A stretch of 28,247 bases of DNA, taken from positions 1-28,247 of the forward strand of contig JAMOSE010000179.1 in the NCBI GenBank assembly GCA_027063215.1, in the 5' to 3' direction. How positions within the stretch are numbered: position 1 is the stretch's first letter; each line of letters opens with the position of its first letter. Both the position numbers and the translations under genes were made by a program. This DNA comes from Sulfurimonas sp. Its GTDB lineage: Bacteria; Campylobacterota; Campylobacteria; Campylobacterales; Sulfurimonadaceae. Below the pieces are notes generated by a model that saw only the letters and a list, made by a program, of their open reading frames with translations, ran no database searches and had not been told where the DNA came from. Of the stretch, positions 1 through 9,319 are shown one piece after another.

Positions 1-122
1 GCTTTAATATTTATGAAGTACCCTCCATTTTCTTTATAAAGAAGATCAAAGATACTCTTTATAAACAAGATAGTATGATACGTAAACTTGATAATCTTGA
101 TGCATTAAGTGCCAGACCATAA
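1..122 (+). CDS. C-terminal end of an unidentified protein (5' end outside window)
   Basis: A frame running from base 3 to the TAA at 120-122 is open for 39 codons and reaches the window edge without a stop. It ends in ...LDNLDALSARP. The segment is rich in Lys, Ile and Asp and has no motif I recognise. It does not look like the end of a thioredoxin, which one might expect next to trxB. The stop lies 29 bases before the trxB ATG and no terminator separates them, so it is probably the preceding gene of the same operon. It could be a chance open frame, but its length, direction and spacing favour a real gene. Confidence 0.6.
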   Translation, partial: FNIYEVPSIFFIKKIKDTLYKQDSMIRKLDNLDALSARP

Positions 123-140
123 TAAATAGAAAAACTATAA

Positions 141-146
141 AAGGAG
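141..146 (+). promoter_or_regulatory. Shine-Dalgarno that fixes the trxB start
   Basis: AAGGAG lies five bases before the ATG at 152. An in-frame GTG at 146 overlaps this element itself, so it cannot be the start it serves. The trxB start is therefore taken as 152. Confidence 0.8.
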
Positions 147-151
147 TGAAA

Positions 152-1099
152 ATGAGCAATATTTTAGATTGTGCTATTGTCGGTGGAGGCCCTGCAGGTC
201 TTACGGCAGGACTCTATACAACACGTGGCGGACTTGAGAACGTAGTAATGTTTGAAAAAGGTATGCCCGGCGGTCAGATCACACAAAGCTCTGAGATCGA
301 AAACTATCCTGGTGTAACAGGTGATATTACAGGGATGGATCTGATGATGCCATGGCCAAAGCAGTGCCAAAAATTTGGACTTAAACATGAAATGGTCGAG
401 GTAAAGCAGATCCGTAAAGATGGTGATATCTTCTCTATTATTATGAGTGATGACACCCTCAAACATGCGCATTCTGTGATCGTATGTACCGGATCATCGC
501 CAAGACATGCCGGTTTTAAAGGTGAAGATGAATTTTTAGGACGGGGTATAAGTACCTGTGCAACCTGTGACGGCTTTTTTTATAAAGGCAAAGAAGTAGC
601 CGTTATCGGTGGCGGTGATACGGCTCTTGAAGAGGCACTCTACCTTGCTAAAATCTGTTCAAAAGTCTATCTGATTCACAGACGAGACAAATTTCGTGCA
701 GCGCCAAATACTGTAAAACGCGTAGAAGAAAATGAGAAAATTGAGCTTATTTTAAATAGTGTTCCCGATGAAGTTTATGGTGATGCTATGGGTGTAACAG
801 GTATTAGAGTAAAAGATAAAGATGGGAACCTTCGTGATATTGAAGTACCTGGAGTTTTTGTTTTTGTCGGTAATGATGTAAATAATCAGACACTTATTCA
901 AAAAGACGGTAGCTTTTTATGTGATGTTAATGAGCAGGGACAAGTTATAGTAGATCTCAGTATGAGAACCTCTGTATCAGGTCTTTTTGCAGCGGGTGAT
1001 ATGCGAATTGAAGCACCAAAACAGGTTGTCAGTGCAGCAGGTGACGGTGCAGTTGCAGCTATTGCGGCAATCAGTTATGTTGATGAATTATTAAATTAA
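152..1099 (+). CDS. trxB: Thioredoxin reductase (thioredoxin-disulfide reductase)
   Basis: Cytosolic FAD enzyme of 315 aa that uses NADPH to reduce thioredoxin. The N-terminal FAD Rossmann motif GGGPAG is at residues 11-16. The redox-active pair is in STCATCD (Cys136, Cys139), the CxxC class of bacterial low-molecular-weight TrxB. The NADPH half follows with GGGDTALEEA (about 153-162) and HRRDKFRA (176-183), whose arginines normally bind the 2'-phosphate of NADPH. The C-terminal FAD motif AAGD is near residue 280. Length is typical for the family. The start was moved from GTG 146 to ATG 152 because of the AAGGAG at 141-146. dapB follows after ten bases, so the two are probably co-transcribed. 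No thioredoxin gene is visible here. Confidence 0.95.
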   Translation: MSNILDCAIVGGGPAGLTAGLYTTRGGLENVVMFEKGMPGGQITQSSEIENYPGVTGDITGMDLMMPWPKQCQKFGLKHEMVEVKQIRKDGDIFSIIMSDDTLKHAHSVIVCTGSSPRHAGFKGEDEFLGRGISTCATCDGFFYKGKEVAVIGGGDTALEEALYLAKICSKVYLIHRRDKFRAAPNTVKRVEENEKIELILNSVPDEVYGDAMGVTGIRVKDKDGNLRDIEVPGVFVFVGNDVNNQTLIQKDGSFLCDVNEQGQVIVDLSMRTSVSGLFAAGDMRIEAPKQVVSAAGDGAVAAIAAISYVDELLN

Positions 1100-1109
1100 A
1101 GGAAATTAT

Positions 1110-1883
1110 ATGGCAGATATAAAAGTTGGTGTATTTGGAGCAAGCGGTCGTGTAGGAAAACTACTCATTGAAGATCTCAAATCGACAGAGGGAATGAGTT
1201 TAAGTGCTGTTTATGTAAGAAACTCTTTAGATTTTGCAATCAATCCTTCGGTATTGGTTACATCAGATATGCACTCTTTTTTAAGTGCAAGTGATATCAT
1301 TATAGATTTCTCACTTCCTGAGGCGTGTGAAATTCTTTTAGAAGAGGCTATTAAAACACCAAAACCTCTTGTTATTGGGACAACTGGTTTAAATACACAC
1401 CAGTTGAACCTTTTAAAACAGGCAAGTGAGCTAATGCCAGTACTCTATGCTACAAATATGTCTTTGGGTGTTGCCCTTTTAAATAAACTGGTTTATCAAG
1501 CTTCTGCTGTACTTGATGGTTTTGATATTGAAATAGTAGAGATGCATCACAGACATAAAAAGGATGCTCCTAGCGGTACAGCATTGACACTGAGTGAATC
1601 AGCAGCACGTGGTCGCGGACTTGATATTGACAAAGTACGTATTAGCGGACGTGACGGCAATATTGGTGAACGTACAAAAGATGAGATAGCTGTGATGGCA
1701 CTTCGTGGTGGAGATATTGTCGGTCGTCATACTGTAGGTTTTTACAATGATGGAGAGTTTATTGAACTCAACCATACTGCAACATCAAGAAACACATTCT
1801 CAAAAGGTGCTCTACGTGCCGGAAAATGGCTTGCAGACAAAGATGCAGGACTTTATAGCATCAGTGACTGCTTAGAGCTCTAA
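1110..1883 (+). CDS. dapB: 4-hydroxy-tetrahydrodipicolinate reductase
   Basis: Cytosolic enzyme of 257 aa that reduces 4-hydroxy-tetrahydrodipicolinate with NAD(P)H in the diaminopimelate/lysine pathway, supplying lysine and the peptidoglycan cross-link residue. The dinucleotide motif GASGRVG is at residues 10-16. The DapB signature EMHHRHKKDAPSGTA spans about 144-158 and carries the presumed catalytic His146 and Lys150, by comparison with E. coli His159 and Lys163. IGTTGL (about 89-94) matches the conserved cofactor-side loop. Length is slightly below the E. coli enzyme (about 273 aa). The ATG lies ten bases after the trxB stop with an AAAGGA-type ribosome site overlapping the trxB end. An intrinsic terminator follows. 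Confidence 0.95.
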   Translation: MADIKVGVFGASGRVGKLLIEDLKSTEGMSLSAVYVRNSLDFAINPSVLVTSDMHSFLSASDIIIDFSLPEACEILLEEAIKTPKPLVIGTTGLNTHQLNLLKQASELMPVLYATNMSLGVALLNKLVYQASAVLDGFDIEIVEMHHRHKKDAPSGTALTLSESAARGRGLDIDKVRISGRDGNIGERTKDEIAVMALRGGDIVGRHTVGFYNDGEFIELNHTATSRNTFSKGALRAGKWLADKDAGLYSISDCLEL

Positions 1884-1890
1884 GCTATAT

Positions 1891-1920
1891 ACTTCTCTCT
1901 TTTGAGAGAGGTTATTTTTA
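1891..1920 (+). terminator. Rho-independent terminator of the trxB-dapB operon
   Basis: Bases 1891-1899 pair with 1904-1912 (nine pairs, one of them G-T) around a TTTT loop, followed by a T-rich tract TTATTTTTA. It starts eight bases after the dapB stop. The pflA gene converges on it from the other side. The sequence past the hairpin in the minus direction is not T-rich, so it is an efficient-looking terminator mainly for the plus strand. Confidence 0.85.
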
Positions 1921-1928
1921 AAATCTTT

Positions 1929-4283
1929 TTATATCTCTAAAGCAGACTTTGCCAGTTTTGCCCATGCAGAGTCAGGATCTGCTTTTATCGCTTCTTTATA
2001 AGCTTTTGTTGCTTCGGCATCTCTCCATAATTTACTCAGCACTGTCCCTAGTAAATACTTCTGACGAGCACGTTCACTTTTTCTTAAAGGAACTTTATCA
2101 AGAGACTTTATAGCATCTAAAGCGCTATTGTAATCACTTTTATCCATATATGCACTGTAAAGTGCAAATTCAATATAAGGACTTTGTGCATGAGAATGCG
2201 ATCGTTTTTGGATCTCCATAACTTTTTTTCCATACTGAATAACAATATTATTATCTTTTAAATCACTTCCTAGATGTACCATAGCAACATAACGATCTAT
2301 ATCTTTATAATTAAGACCAAAAAGTTCCTCTATTTTTGCTATTGTTTGCATCATTTTTTCTTTTTGTTCTAAACGTTCATAAGCATCAAACAAATAACGA
2401 TACACATCTTTATACGATGATTTTTTCATATCTTCAACAAGAGCAATTAAGTCTTTTGCAACATCAACCATCTCACTATAGTTTCCTGTCTCAAAATCAA
2501 TTTTCATATATCTATAAAGCCATTTTTTACGTTCATTAAGGTTTTTCGATTGTAAATTTTTTGATGCAATAGATTTACTAAGCTGAAAATTTCCACCTTT
2601 CATTGCACAGCTGTAGATACCATCATCCCAATTATCTGAAAGTGTAATATTATAATCATTAGCAATAACTAATACATTCTTACAGTTTTTCTGCTTCAAA
2701 GAATTTTCCATCATACCCATAGCAGCCTCTTTAATTATCTGATCGACATCATTATAAAGTTCAGGATCAAGGAGTTTTAATTTCTCCTTCATATTTAAAA
2801 CATCTTCAAATTTTTTCTCTTTTAATAACAGTTGAGCTTTTTTATAAAGAGCCTTATCTGCTATAATATCACCACTGTACTCTTCTATTAATTTATTGTA
2901 CTCCTCAAGCTTTGCACTGGTATTTAACTCATCATTTTCAAAAAAGAGTCCATCTTTAATTATCTGAATCTGCTGAATATAATCACCATCTGGAAATTTT
3001 TTAATATAATCATTCAGTGCTTTTAGGGCTGCTTTTTTATCTTTTGTTTTGGCAAGCCAAAGCGCTTTGTCTTTCAAGAGCTCTTCATATTCATCATAAG
3101 ATGGTCCCATTGCATGAAGCATTGCATCGGCAATGGCAGCTGCTGTTTTATACTCTTGTGCATCTGCAAGTTTTTGCATTATATCCATTGACTCTTTTAG
3201 CTTGGTTATAAAAAAACTTGGTTTTGCACTGATAATTTTCAGAGCATATTTTGCAGCTTGTTTTGGAGAATTTTCTAGCAAAATATTTGTCAAATGGTAT
3301 GCTGCAGATGCTGCAACTTCCAAATTAGCCGTTTCATATAATGCCTTTTTATAATACTTAATTGCCTTGCTTGTTCCACCCGAATCTTCAAGCATTTCAC
3401 CTTTATATATATACGCCTTCTGCGTATAAATATTCCCCTTATGCTCACTAAAAAGTCGATCAAAAAAATAATCAGCATCACTGTTTTGTCCGATCTTCAC
3501 ATATGCTTTTGCTATCAAAGAGAGTACCTCGGGTATATTTTCATCAGAAGAGTACTCTCGTAAAAATTCTTTTGCATAGCTAATAACATTCTCATAATCT
3601 TTGAGTCTTTCATAAACACGAATTTTATAATAAATAAGCTCGGATTTAAAAAGAGTATTTGGATATTTTTGCAAAACTTCATCTATTAAATCTAAAGCTT
3701 TATCATACTTTTTTACAGAAAAATATTTTTTTATTTTTAAATATTCAGTAACATCTTTTACTTTTTTAATATAAACAGGGTTACCTTTAAGATCCAAACT
3801 ACCAACATAAGGTAACATATCTTGATCAAGAAAAAATGGAAAGTTGATCGATAGTGCAGGTTCTAATTCATGCTTTAACAAAGGAAATTTTTCTTTATAA
3901 CCTATAATATTCCAATCCTTTGCTACTTTTACATCAGCCCAAAAAACACTGGTATCTTTCGTTAAATCAAAAATATCTGCAATCAATTTAATTTTATAAA
4001 AGGGTTTAATTACAATAAAAAAAGTATCCTGTTTATAAAAACTATCTATTTTAAAAAAATTATTTTGAAGATATTGAATTTTTTGAGATGGTTTTTTTGA
4101 AAAGGCACATATAACTTTTTGTACTGTAGCAAAATCATCCGTAATTTCTTGACACATAAAATCATCTTTATCAGAAATATGAAATATGGAATATTTTACA
4201 AAGTTATCTTTTGCACTGTCGATCGATATCTCTAGTGCAAAAGAGTATGTAGATAGAAAGGCTAAGAGTATGTATTTGAACAA
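1929..4283 (-). CDS. pflA: PflA-like periplasmic TPR protein of the flagellar motor disk
   Basis: A 784-aa protein with an N-terminal Sec signal peptide (hydrophobic ILLAFLSTYSFA, cleavage expected near residue 16), a beta-rich first part, and then a long helical region of degenerate tetratricopeptide repeats up to the C-terminus (the last one reads about SKLWRDAEATKAYKEAIKADPDSAWAK in sense, shown by its A-x-x-x-Y/A-x-P pattern). Length, architecture and position directly after nuoN match C. jejuni PflA (paralysed flagellum protein, Cj1565c, about 788 aa, next to nuoN). Known role: with PflB it forms a periplasmic disk scaffold that positions stator units around the motor. The start is TTG at 4283, with AAGGAG eight bases upstream; no in-frame ATG lies nearby. 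The gene begins 35 bases after nuoN and probably shares its transcript. The identification rests on synteny, length and fold rather than on one diagnostic motif. Confidence 0.82.
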   Translation of the reverse strand: MFKYILLAFLSTYSFALEISIDSAKDNFVKYSIFHISDKDDFMCQEITDDFATVQKVICAFSKKPSQKIQYLQNNFFKIDSFYKQDTFFIVIKPFYKIKLIADIFDLTKDTSVFWADVKVAKDWNIIGYKEKFPLLKHELEPALSINFPFFLDQDMLPYVGSLDLKGNPVYIKKVKDVTEYLKIKKYFSVKKYDKALDLIDEVLQKYPNTLFKSELIYYKIRVYERLKDYENVISYAKEFLREYSSDENIPEVLSLIAKAYVKIGQNSDADYFFDRLFSEHKGNIYTQKAYIYKGEMLEDSGGTSKAIKYYKKALYETANLEVAASAAYHLTNILLENSPKQAAKYALKIISAKPSFFITKLKESMDIMQKLADAQEYKTAAAIADAMLHAMGPSYDEYEELLKDKALWLAKTKDKKAALKALNDYIKKFPDGDYIQQIQIIKDGLFFENDELNTSAKLEEYNKLIEEYSGDIIADKALYKKAQLLLKEKKFEDVLNMKEKLKLLDPELYNDVDQIIKEAAMGMMENSLKQKNCKNVLVIANDYNITLSDNWDDGIYSCAMKGGNFQLSKSIASKNLQSKNLNERKKWLYRYMKIDFETGNYSEMVDVAKDLIALVEDMKKSSYKDVYRYLFDAYERLEQKEKMMQTIAKIEELFGLNYKDIDRYVAMVHLGSDLKDNNIVIQYGKKVMEIQKRSHSHAQSPYIEFALYSAYMDKSDYNSALDAIKSLDKVPLRKSERARQKYLLGTVLSKLWRDAEATKAYKEAIKADPDSAWAKLAKSALEI

Positions 4284-4318
4284 TTGCTCTTCTCCTTTGA
4301 AAAGTAAGATATTGCTAG

Positions 4319-5827
4319 TTAATAACCACTATTATATACAAAAGCAGTAATAAACTCTAAAAGCGGATTTATAGCTACAAAAGCAAATATAGTTCCCATT
4401 GCTGCGATTCCAATAATAGTTTTCAATGCTAATGTCGCATTTGTTACATAAACTTCTCCACCATTTGCAACAACTGGCTCTTTCATAAACATATATACAA
4501 TCAGTTTTAAATAATAATACCCTGCAATTGCAGAGTTAAGCGCCATAATAAGTGCTAAAATTGTATAGCCACCTGTTACTGCAGAAGAGATCATATAAAG
4601 TTTACCCCAAAAGAGTGCAAATGGAGGCACACCCGCAAGACTCAACATAAACAGACCCATAATCAGTGCTGCAACCGGTGCAGTTTTAATCATACCGGCA
4701 AACTTATCATACGAGTGATCTGAACTTTGATGATCCGGAAGATGTTTTTGTCTTGACATCCACAGCATAGAAAATGATCCAAGATTTGTAAAACTAAATA
4801 AAATCCAATAGAGAAAAAGCGCAGAGTTAGCCTGCGTTGTTCCGATTAAAATAGCAGCCATAACAAAACCTGCATGAGAGATAGAAGAGTACGCAAGCAT
4901 ACGCTTCACATCAGTCTGAACCAATGCCCACATATTTGAAGCTGTCATTGTCACAACAACAACAATATAAAGCACCACATCAAGCCATACTATACCACTG
5001 TGAACCAAGAACTCAAAAAATCTCATTGCAACCACAAATGCAGCAATTTTTGGAACAATTGACATATATCCAGCCATTGATGCTGATGCACCTTCATAGA
5101 CATCCGGTGCCCATGTATGGAATGGAATTAAAGAGAGTTTGAAACCAAATGCAGCTAAGAAAAACGCTACACCTACAAGCACAAACCCAATATCAGCATA
5201 TCCGTTTGCAGCAAGTACTAATGCTATTTTATTGATCTCAACGGAACCGGTAAGTGCATAAAATATCATTGCACCAAAACTAAAGAAACCTGCAGCCAAC
5301 GCACCCATAGTAAAATATTTTACTGCCGCTTCAAAAGATTTATCACGGTTGTGCATAGCAATAAGTGTATAAAGTGCTAAAGATGAAGTCTCCAAGCCTA
5401 CAAACACTAAAATAAGGTTATCTGTTGCTACCATAAACTGGAAACCTGCAATCATAAACAAAAAGAGTGCAAAAAATTCAGGATATGAAAATTCATGGAA
5501 ACGTTTATGTGTCATCGCAAGTGGTATAAAGAGCATAGAAGCACCTACAATAACAAACTGCGCTAAAATAGCCAATCCATCAATGAGCATAACATCAAAT
5601 ACACCAAGCGTTGTTCCATTTGTCATGAAAATTCCACTTGCATTTGCTATTGCTACAAAATCCATTACTAAAAACAGAAGACTCAAGACTACGTAAAGTG
5701 ATTTATGAAGACCACCTTTTACTATATCTATCACTAGAATTAACAGTGCTCCAACTACTGGTATAAGCATTGGTGCAAGAGTCATTAAATTTAATGACTC
5801 CATTGAAATATTGATTGGCGACAACAT
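4319..5827 (-). CDS. nuoN: NADH-quinone oxidoreductase subunit N (antiporter-like membrane subunit)
   Basis: A 502-aa polytopic inner-membrane subunit of complex I, one of the three Mrp-antiporter-like proton-translocating subunits. Hydrophobic helices run throughout. FVGLETSSLALYTLIAM carries the conserved membrane glutamate of the TM5 region, and HTWAPDVYEGA is the NuoN form of the broken-helix motif that follows the TM7 lysine. A third conserved block is MLAYSSISHAGFVMA. The ATG overlaps the nuoM stop by one base (TAATG) behind a strong GGAGGTG site, so it is translationally coupled. It is the last nuo gene; pflA follows. Confidence 0.95.
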   Translation of the reverse strand: MLSPINISMESLNLMTLAPMLIPVVGALLILVIDIVKGGLHKSLYVVLSLLFLVMDFVAIANASGIFMTNGTTLGVFDVMLIDGLAILAQFVIVGASMLFIPLAMTHKRFHEFSYPEFFALFLFMIAGFQFMVATDNLILVFVGLETSSLALYTLIAMHNRDKSFEAAVKYFTMGALAAGFFSFGAMIFYALTGSVEINKIALVLAANGYADIGFVLVGVAFFLAAFGFKLSLIPFHTWAPDVYEGASASMAGYMSIVPKIAAFVVAMRFFEFLVHSGIVWLDVVLYIVVVVTMTASNMWALVQTDVKRMLAYSSISHAGFVMAAILIGTTQANSALFLYWILFSFTNLGSFSMLWMSRQKHLPDHQSSDHSYDKFAGMIKTAPVAALIMGLFMLSLAGVPPFALFWGKLYMISSAVTGGYTILALIMALNSAIAGYYYLKLIVYMFMKEPVVANGGEVYVTNATLALKTIIGIAAMGTIFAFVAINPLLEFITAFVYNSGY

Positions 5828-7389
5828 TAGTGCACCTCCTCTTCAATAACAGTTTTTTTAATAACGACAACTTTCTCTTTCGTCAAGTCAGGGATTCTGC
5901 TTTTAGCCAATTCAGTTTGTGATTTATTGTGCATTAACTGTACAATAGACTCTACTGATTTATTGATTGGTCCAAGAACCGGTTTTGGATAAACACCCAA
6001 CCAAATAGCTACAATTACTAATGGGATCAGTCCAAAAAGCTCTCGTTTATTAATATCTGGCAAGTTTTTGTTTTTCTCATTTGTAACATCACCAAAGAAT
6101 GCTTTTTTATACGCTGCAAGCATATAGATAGCACCCACAATAATTCCTGTTCCTGCAAGCAGTGTCAAGATGTGTGATTGTTGATAAAATCCTAAAAGTG
6201 ACAGGAACTCCCCAACAAAGTTAATAGTTAGTGGCAATCCAACAGAAGCCATCATCATAATACCAAAGATAGTTGCATATCGTGGCATAACATGTGCTAA
6301 ACCACCAAACTCACTCATAAGTTTTGTATGACGTCTGTCATAGATAACACCAACAAGCAAAAAGAGCGCTCCGGCTACTACACCATGACCAAGCATTAAA
6401 AAGATTGACCCAGAGATACCCTCTACATTAAGAGCGAATGTTCCTAAAATAATTATACCCATGTGTGAGATTGAAGAGTATGCAACAACCTGCTTGATAT
6501 CTTTTTGTGCATATGCCACCATAGCAGTATAGATAACCATTATAATAGCAAGTATTGCAATTGGCATCATAAAATAAGCAGCTGCATCCGGAAAGAGTGG
6601 TAATGAAAATCTAACAAACGCATATGTTCCCATTTTCAACAAAATTGCTGCAAGAATTACAGAACCGATTGTAGGTGCTTGACCATGCGCATATGGTAAC
6701 CATGTATGAAATGGAAACATAGGAACTTTAATGGCAAAGCCAAAAAAGAAAGCAACAAACAACCATAATTGAAATGTCTCAGGTAAAACAAGTCTATACC
6801 AATCAAGAAGAGCAAAACTCCAATACCCAGTTGCTTGATAATAAAAATATGCCATAAAAAGCATACCTACAAGCATTACAAGTGAACCCGCAAATGTATA
6901 GAGGAAAAACTTGATTGATGCATATATACGAAGTGGTCCACCCCATGCACCAATAATATAAAGCATCGGTACAAGTGAAAGCTCCCAAAATACATAAAAG
7001 ACAATTGCATCAAGAGCAGCAAAGACTCCAGCCATTGTCATTTGTAAAAAGAGGAGTGTTATAATCATATATTTTACATTTGGTGTATCAGTCAGTGAGC
7101 CGATACCAAGCAATGTAAAAAATGCTGCTAGTATAATAATAAAAACAGAGATACCATCTACACCTAATGTATAATTAATACCAAAAGCAGGCACTAACGG
7201 AAGATGTTCCATAAACTGCATACCAGAAACACTATTGTCAAATGCATACCAGAGGAACAAAGCGAGTGCAAATTCAATAGCTGAAACAGCTACTCCATAC
7301 GCACGCATACTATCCTTTTGAACTGCAAAGCCAAACACAGCTGCAATAGCTGGAAAGAAAATTAAAATCGATAAAATATGATCTAACAT
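5827..7389 (-). CDS. nuoM: NADH-quinone oxidoreductase subunit M (antiporter-like membrane subunit)
   Basis: A 520-aa polytopic subunit of the complex I proton-pumping arm. FYVFWELSLVPMLYIIGAWGG holds the conserved TM5 glutamate, FPFHTWLPYAHGQAPTIGSV is the standard motif around the broken TM7, and VVAYSSISHMGIIILG marks the following segment. The C-terminus ends in about 25 highly charged residues (TKEKVVVIKKTVIEEEVH at the very end), a cytoplasmic tail longer than I expect for NuoM. The ATG follows the nuoL stop directly with AGGAG nearby; the stop overlaps the nuoN start by one base. Confidence 0.95.
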   Translation of the reverse strand: MLDHILSILIFFPAIAAVFGFAVQKDSMRAYGVAVSAIEFALALFLWYAFDNSVSGMQFMEHLPLVPAFGINYTLGVDGISVFIIILAAFFTLLGIGSLTDTPNVKYMIITLLFLQMTMAGVFAALDAIVFYVFWELSLVPMLYIIGAWGGPLRIYASIKFFLYTFAGSLVMLVGMLFMAYFYYQATGYWSFALLDWYRLVLPETFQLWLFVAFFFGFAIKVPMFPFHTWLPYAHGQAPTIGSVILAAILLKMGTYAFVRFSLPLFPDAAAYFMMPIAILAIIMVIYTAMVAYAQKDIKQVVAYSSISHMGIIILGTFALNVEGISGSIFLMLGHGVVAGALFLLVGVIYDRRHTKLMSEFGGLAHVMPRYATIFGIMMMASVGLPLTINFVGEFLSLLGFYQQSHILTLLAGTGIIVGAIYMLAAYKKAFFGDVTNEKNKNLPDINKRELFGLIPLVIVAIWLGVYPKPVLGPINKSVESIVQLMHNKSQTELAKSRIPDLTKEKVVVIKKTVIEEEVH

Positions 7390-9315
7390 TTACATTACTC
7401 CTAAACCTGAAAGAGCTGAAGCAGCTCCATCAGAATATCTTACTGTAACTCCAAAAATTACAGCTAACGATAGCAAGACGACTAAACCGACTACCATCCA
7501 TTTTAACATAGTAGAGAGATTACCACTCTGCATTGTTCTTGTTTTCTCACCAGTACTGTAAATAATACCTGCAATTCCATCAACTGTTGCATCAACAATT
7601 TTAATATCTATTTTTTGCCAGAAAACAGCTGAAAGTTCTCTATATGGTCTAATAATATATTCTTCATAGAAGTATGGAATATAATATTGATTAATGAGCA
7701 GTTTATAGATAAATGAGTTTTCAGTCGCACTTGTTCCATCTGGTACTTTAATACCTGAACGAGCATATTTTTTATATGCATAAAGAATTGCTAAACCTAC
7801 AAAAATTTGTGTACCTAACAACATAATCCATAGTGTTGTATGGGAATGAATATGATACTCATGTGCACGTAACAACTCTTCAACCATATGGAAGAAAGGT
7901 TCTTGAAAAACACCAGCGATAATTGCAAAAAGTAATAATGGACTCATAGCTACTAACATAAATCTGTACGCTTCATGTGGATGAATACCAAAAAGTTTGT
8001 AACGCTCTTCACCATGGAAAATAAGGGCTACAAGTCTAAATGAATAAAATGCCGTTAAACCCGCAGTAAAAAGCAACACGCCATAAATTACATAATGATG
8101 ATCAGCAAAAGCAGCTTCTAAAATCGTATCTTTAGAGAAGAACCCTGCAAATGGGAAGATTCCTGCAAGTGCCAATGAAGCAATTGTCATCATAATCCAT
8201 GTCCACTTCATAACTTTTTTCAATCCACCCATTTTAAATGGATCAAGTTCATCATGCATAGCATGCATAACATTACCAGCACCTAAGAATAGAAGTGCTT
8301 TAAAGAATGCGTGAGCCATAAGGTGAAAAAGCGCAACCCAGTAAGCACCAAGACCTGCAGCTGCAAACATATACCCAAGCTGAGAAAGCGTTGAATATGC
8401 AATGATACGTTTCATATCACGGTTTACAAGTGCCATTGATGCCGCAAAAAGAGCTACAAATGTACCAAGTGAAGCAATAAAGAGACCTACATCTGGAATG
8501 AGACTATAGAGTTCATTTGAACGAATAACAAGGTAAACCCCTGCTGTTACCATTGTTGCTGCGTGAATAAGTGCAGAAACCGGAGTAGGACCTTCCATAG
8601 CATCAGCAAGCCATGTATGGAGTGGAAATTGTGCTGATTTACCCATTGCACCAATGAAAAGGAAAATTCCAATCCATGTAAGTGTAGTAGGATCTAAAGT
8701 ATGAAATGCTGCAAATGCACCATCATACTGAAGTGTACCTGTATTCCAATAAATCAAGAAAATTCCAATTAACATTCCAAGGTCAGCAATACGGTTCATA
8801 ATGAAAGCTTCATTGGCTGCCCACGATGCACTCTCTTTATGAAACCAGAATCCGATAAGACCCCAAGAACAAAGACCAACACCTTCCCAACCGATAAATA
8901 GACCAGCATAATTATCACTCATAACAAGAATCATCATAGAAAAAACAAACGCTGAAAGCCATGAGAAAAATCTATTGAAACCTTTATCGTGGTCCATATA
9001 ACCAATTGCATAAACATGAACAACTGTTGAAACAAGTGTTACAACCATCATCATCGTTACGGATACCTGATCAACTAAAAAACCAAAAGGAATATAAAGA
9101 TCCCCGGTAGCCATCCATGTCATCATTTCAACATGAATCGGCTCACCACCCTTAAAGAGATATATTAAAAGAATTGTACTAGACACTAATGATGTAAAAA
9201 TCAACAGTGAAGCGATAATCCCAGTAAAAAGCTTCTTTGGTGTAGCCGTAAAGAGCGCTGAAAAAAGAGAACTAACAAATGGTGCAAAAAGTGCAATATA
9301 CAAATATTTTTCCAT
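7390..9315 (-). CDS. nuoL: NADH-quinone oxidoreductase subunit L (antiporter-like membrane subunit)
   Basis: The 641-aa distal proton-pumping subunit of complex I. The conserved blocks are present in order: FIGWEGVGLCSWGLIGFW with the TM5 glutamate, SAQFPLHTWLADAMEGPTP around the broken TM7, and IAYSTLSQLGYMFAAAG. The extended C-terminal part (after about residue 500) corresponds to the lateral helix and the final transmembrane helix that distinguish NuoL from NuoM and NuoN. Length is normal. The ATG has AAGGA upstream and sits four bases after the nuoK stop. Confidence 0.96.
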   Translation of the reverse strand: MEKYLYIALFAPFVSSLFSALFTATPKKLFTGIIASLLIFTSLVSSTILLIYLFKGGEPIHVEMMTWMATGDLYIPFGFLVDQVSVTMMMVVTLVSTVVHVYAIGYMDHDKGFNRFFSWLSAFVFSMMILVMSDNYAGLFIGWEGVGLCSWGLIGFWFHKESASWAANEAFIMNRIADLGMLIGIFLIYWNTGTLQYDGAFAAFHTLDPTTLTWIGIFLFIGAMGKSAQFPLHTWLADAMEGPTPVSALIHAATMVTAGVYLVIRSNELYSLIPDVGLFIASLGTFVALFAASMALVNRDMKRIIAYSTLSQLGYMFAAAGLGAYWVALFHLMAHAFFKALLFLGAGNVMHAMHDELDPFKMGGLKKVMKWTWIMMTIASLALAGIFPFAGFFSKDTILEAAFADHHYVIYGVLLFTAGLTAFYSFRLVALIFHGEERYKLFGIHPHEAYRFMLVAMSPLLLFAIIAGVFQEPFFHMVEELLRAHEYHIHSHTTLWIMLLGTQIFVGLAILYAYKKYARSGIKVPDGTSATENSFIYKLLINQYYIPYFYEEYIIRPYRELSAVFWQKIDIKIVDATVDGIAGIIYSTGEKTRTMQSGNLSTMLKWMVVGLVVLLSLAVIFGVTVRYSDGAASALSGLGVM

Positions 9316-9319
9316 GCTC

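Noticed and set aside
1929..4283. TPR protein as an outer-membrane assembly (BamD/YbgF-like) factor
   Set aside because: It is far longer than those proteins, has a normal Sec signal with no lipobox, and its length and position after nuoN match PflA.
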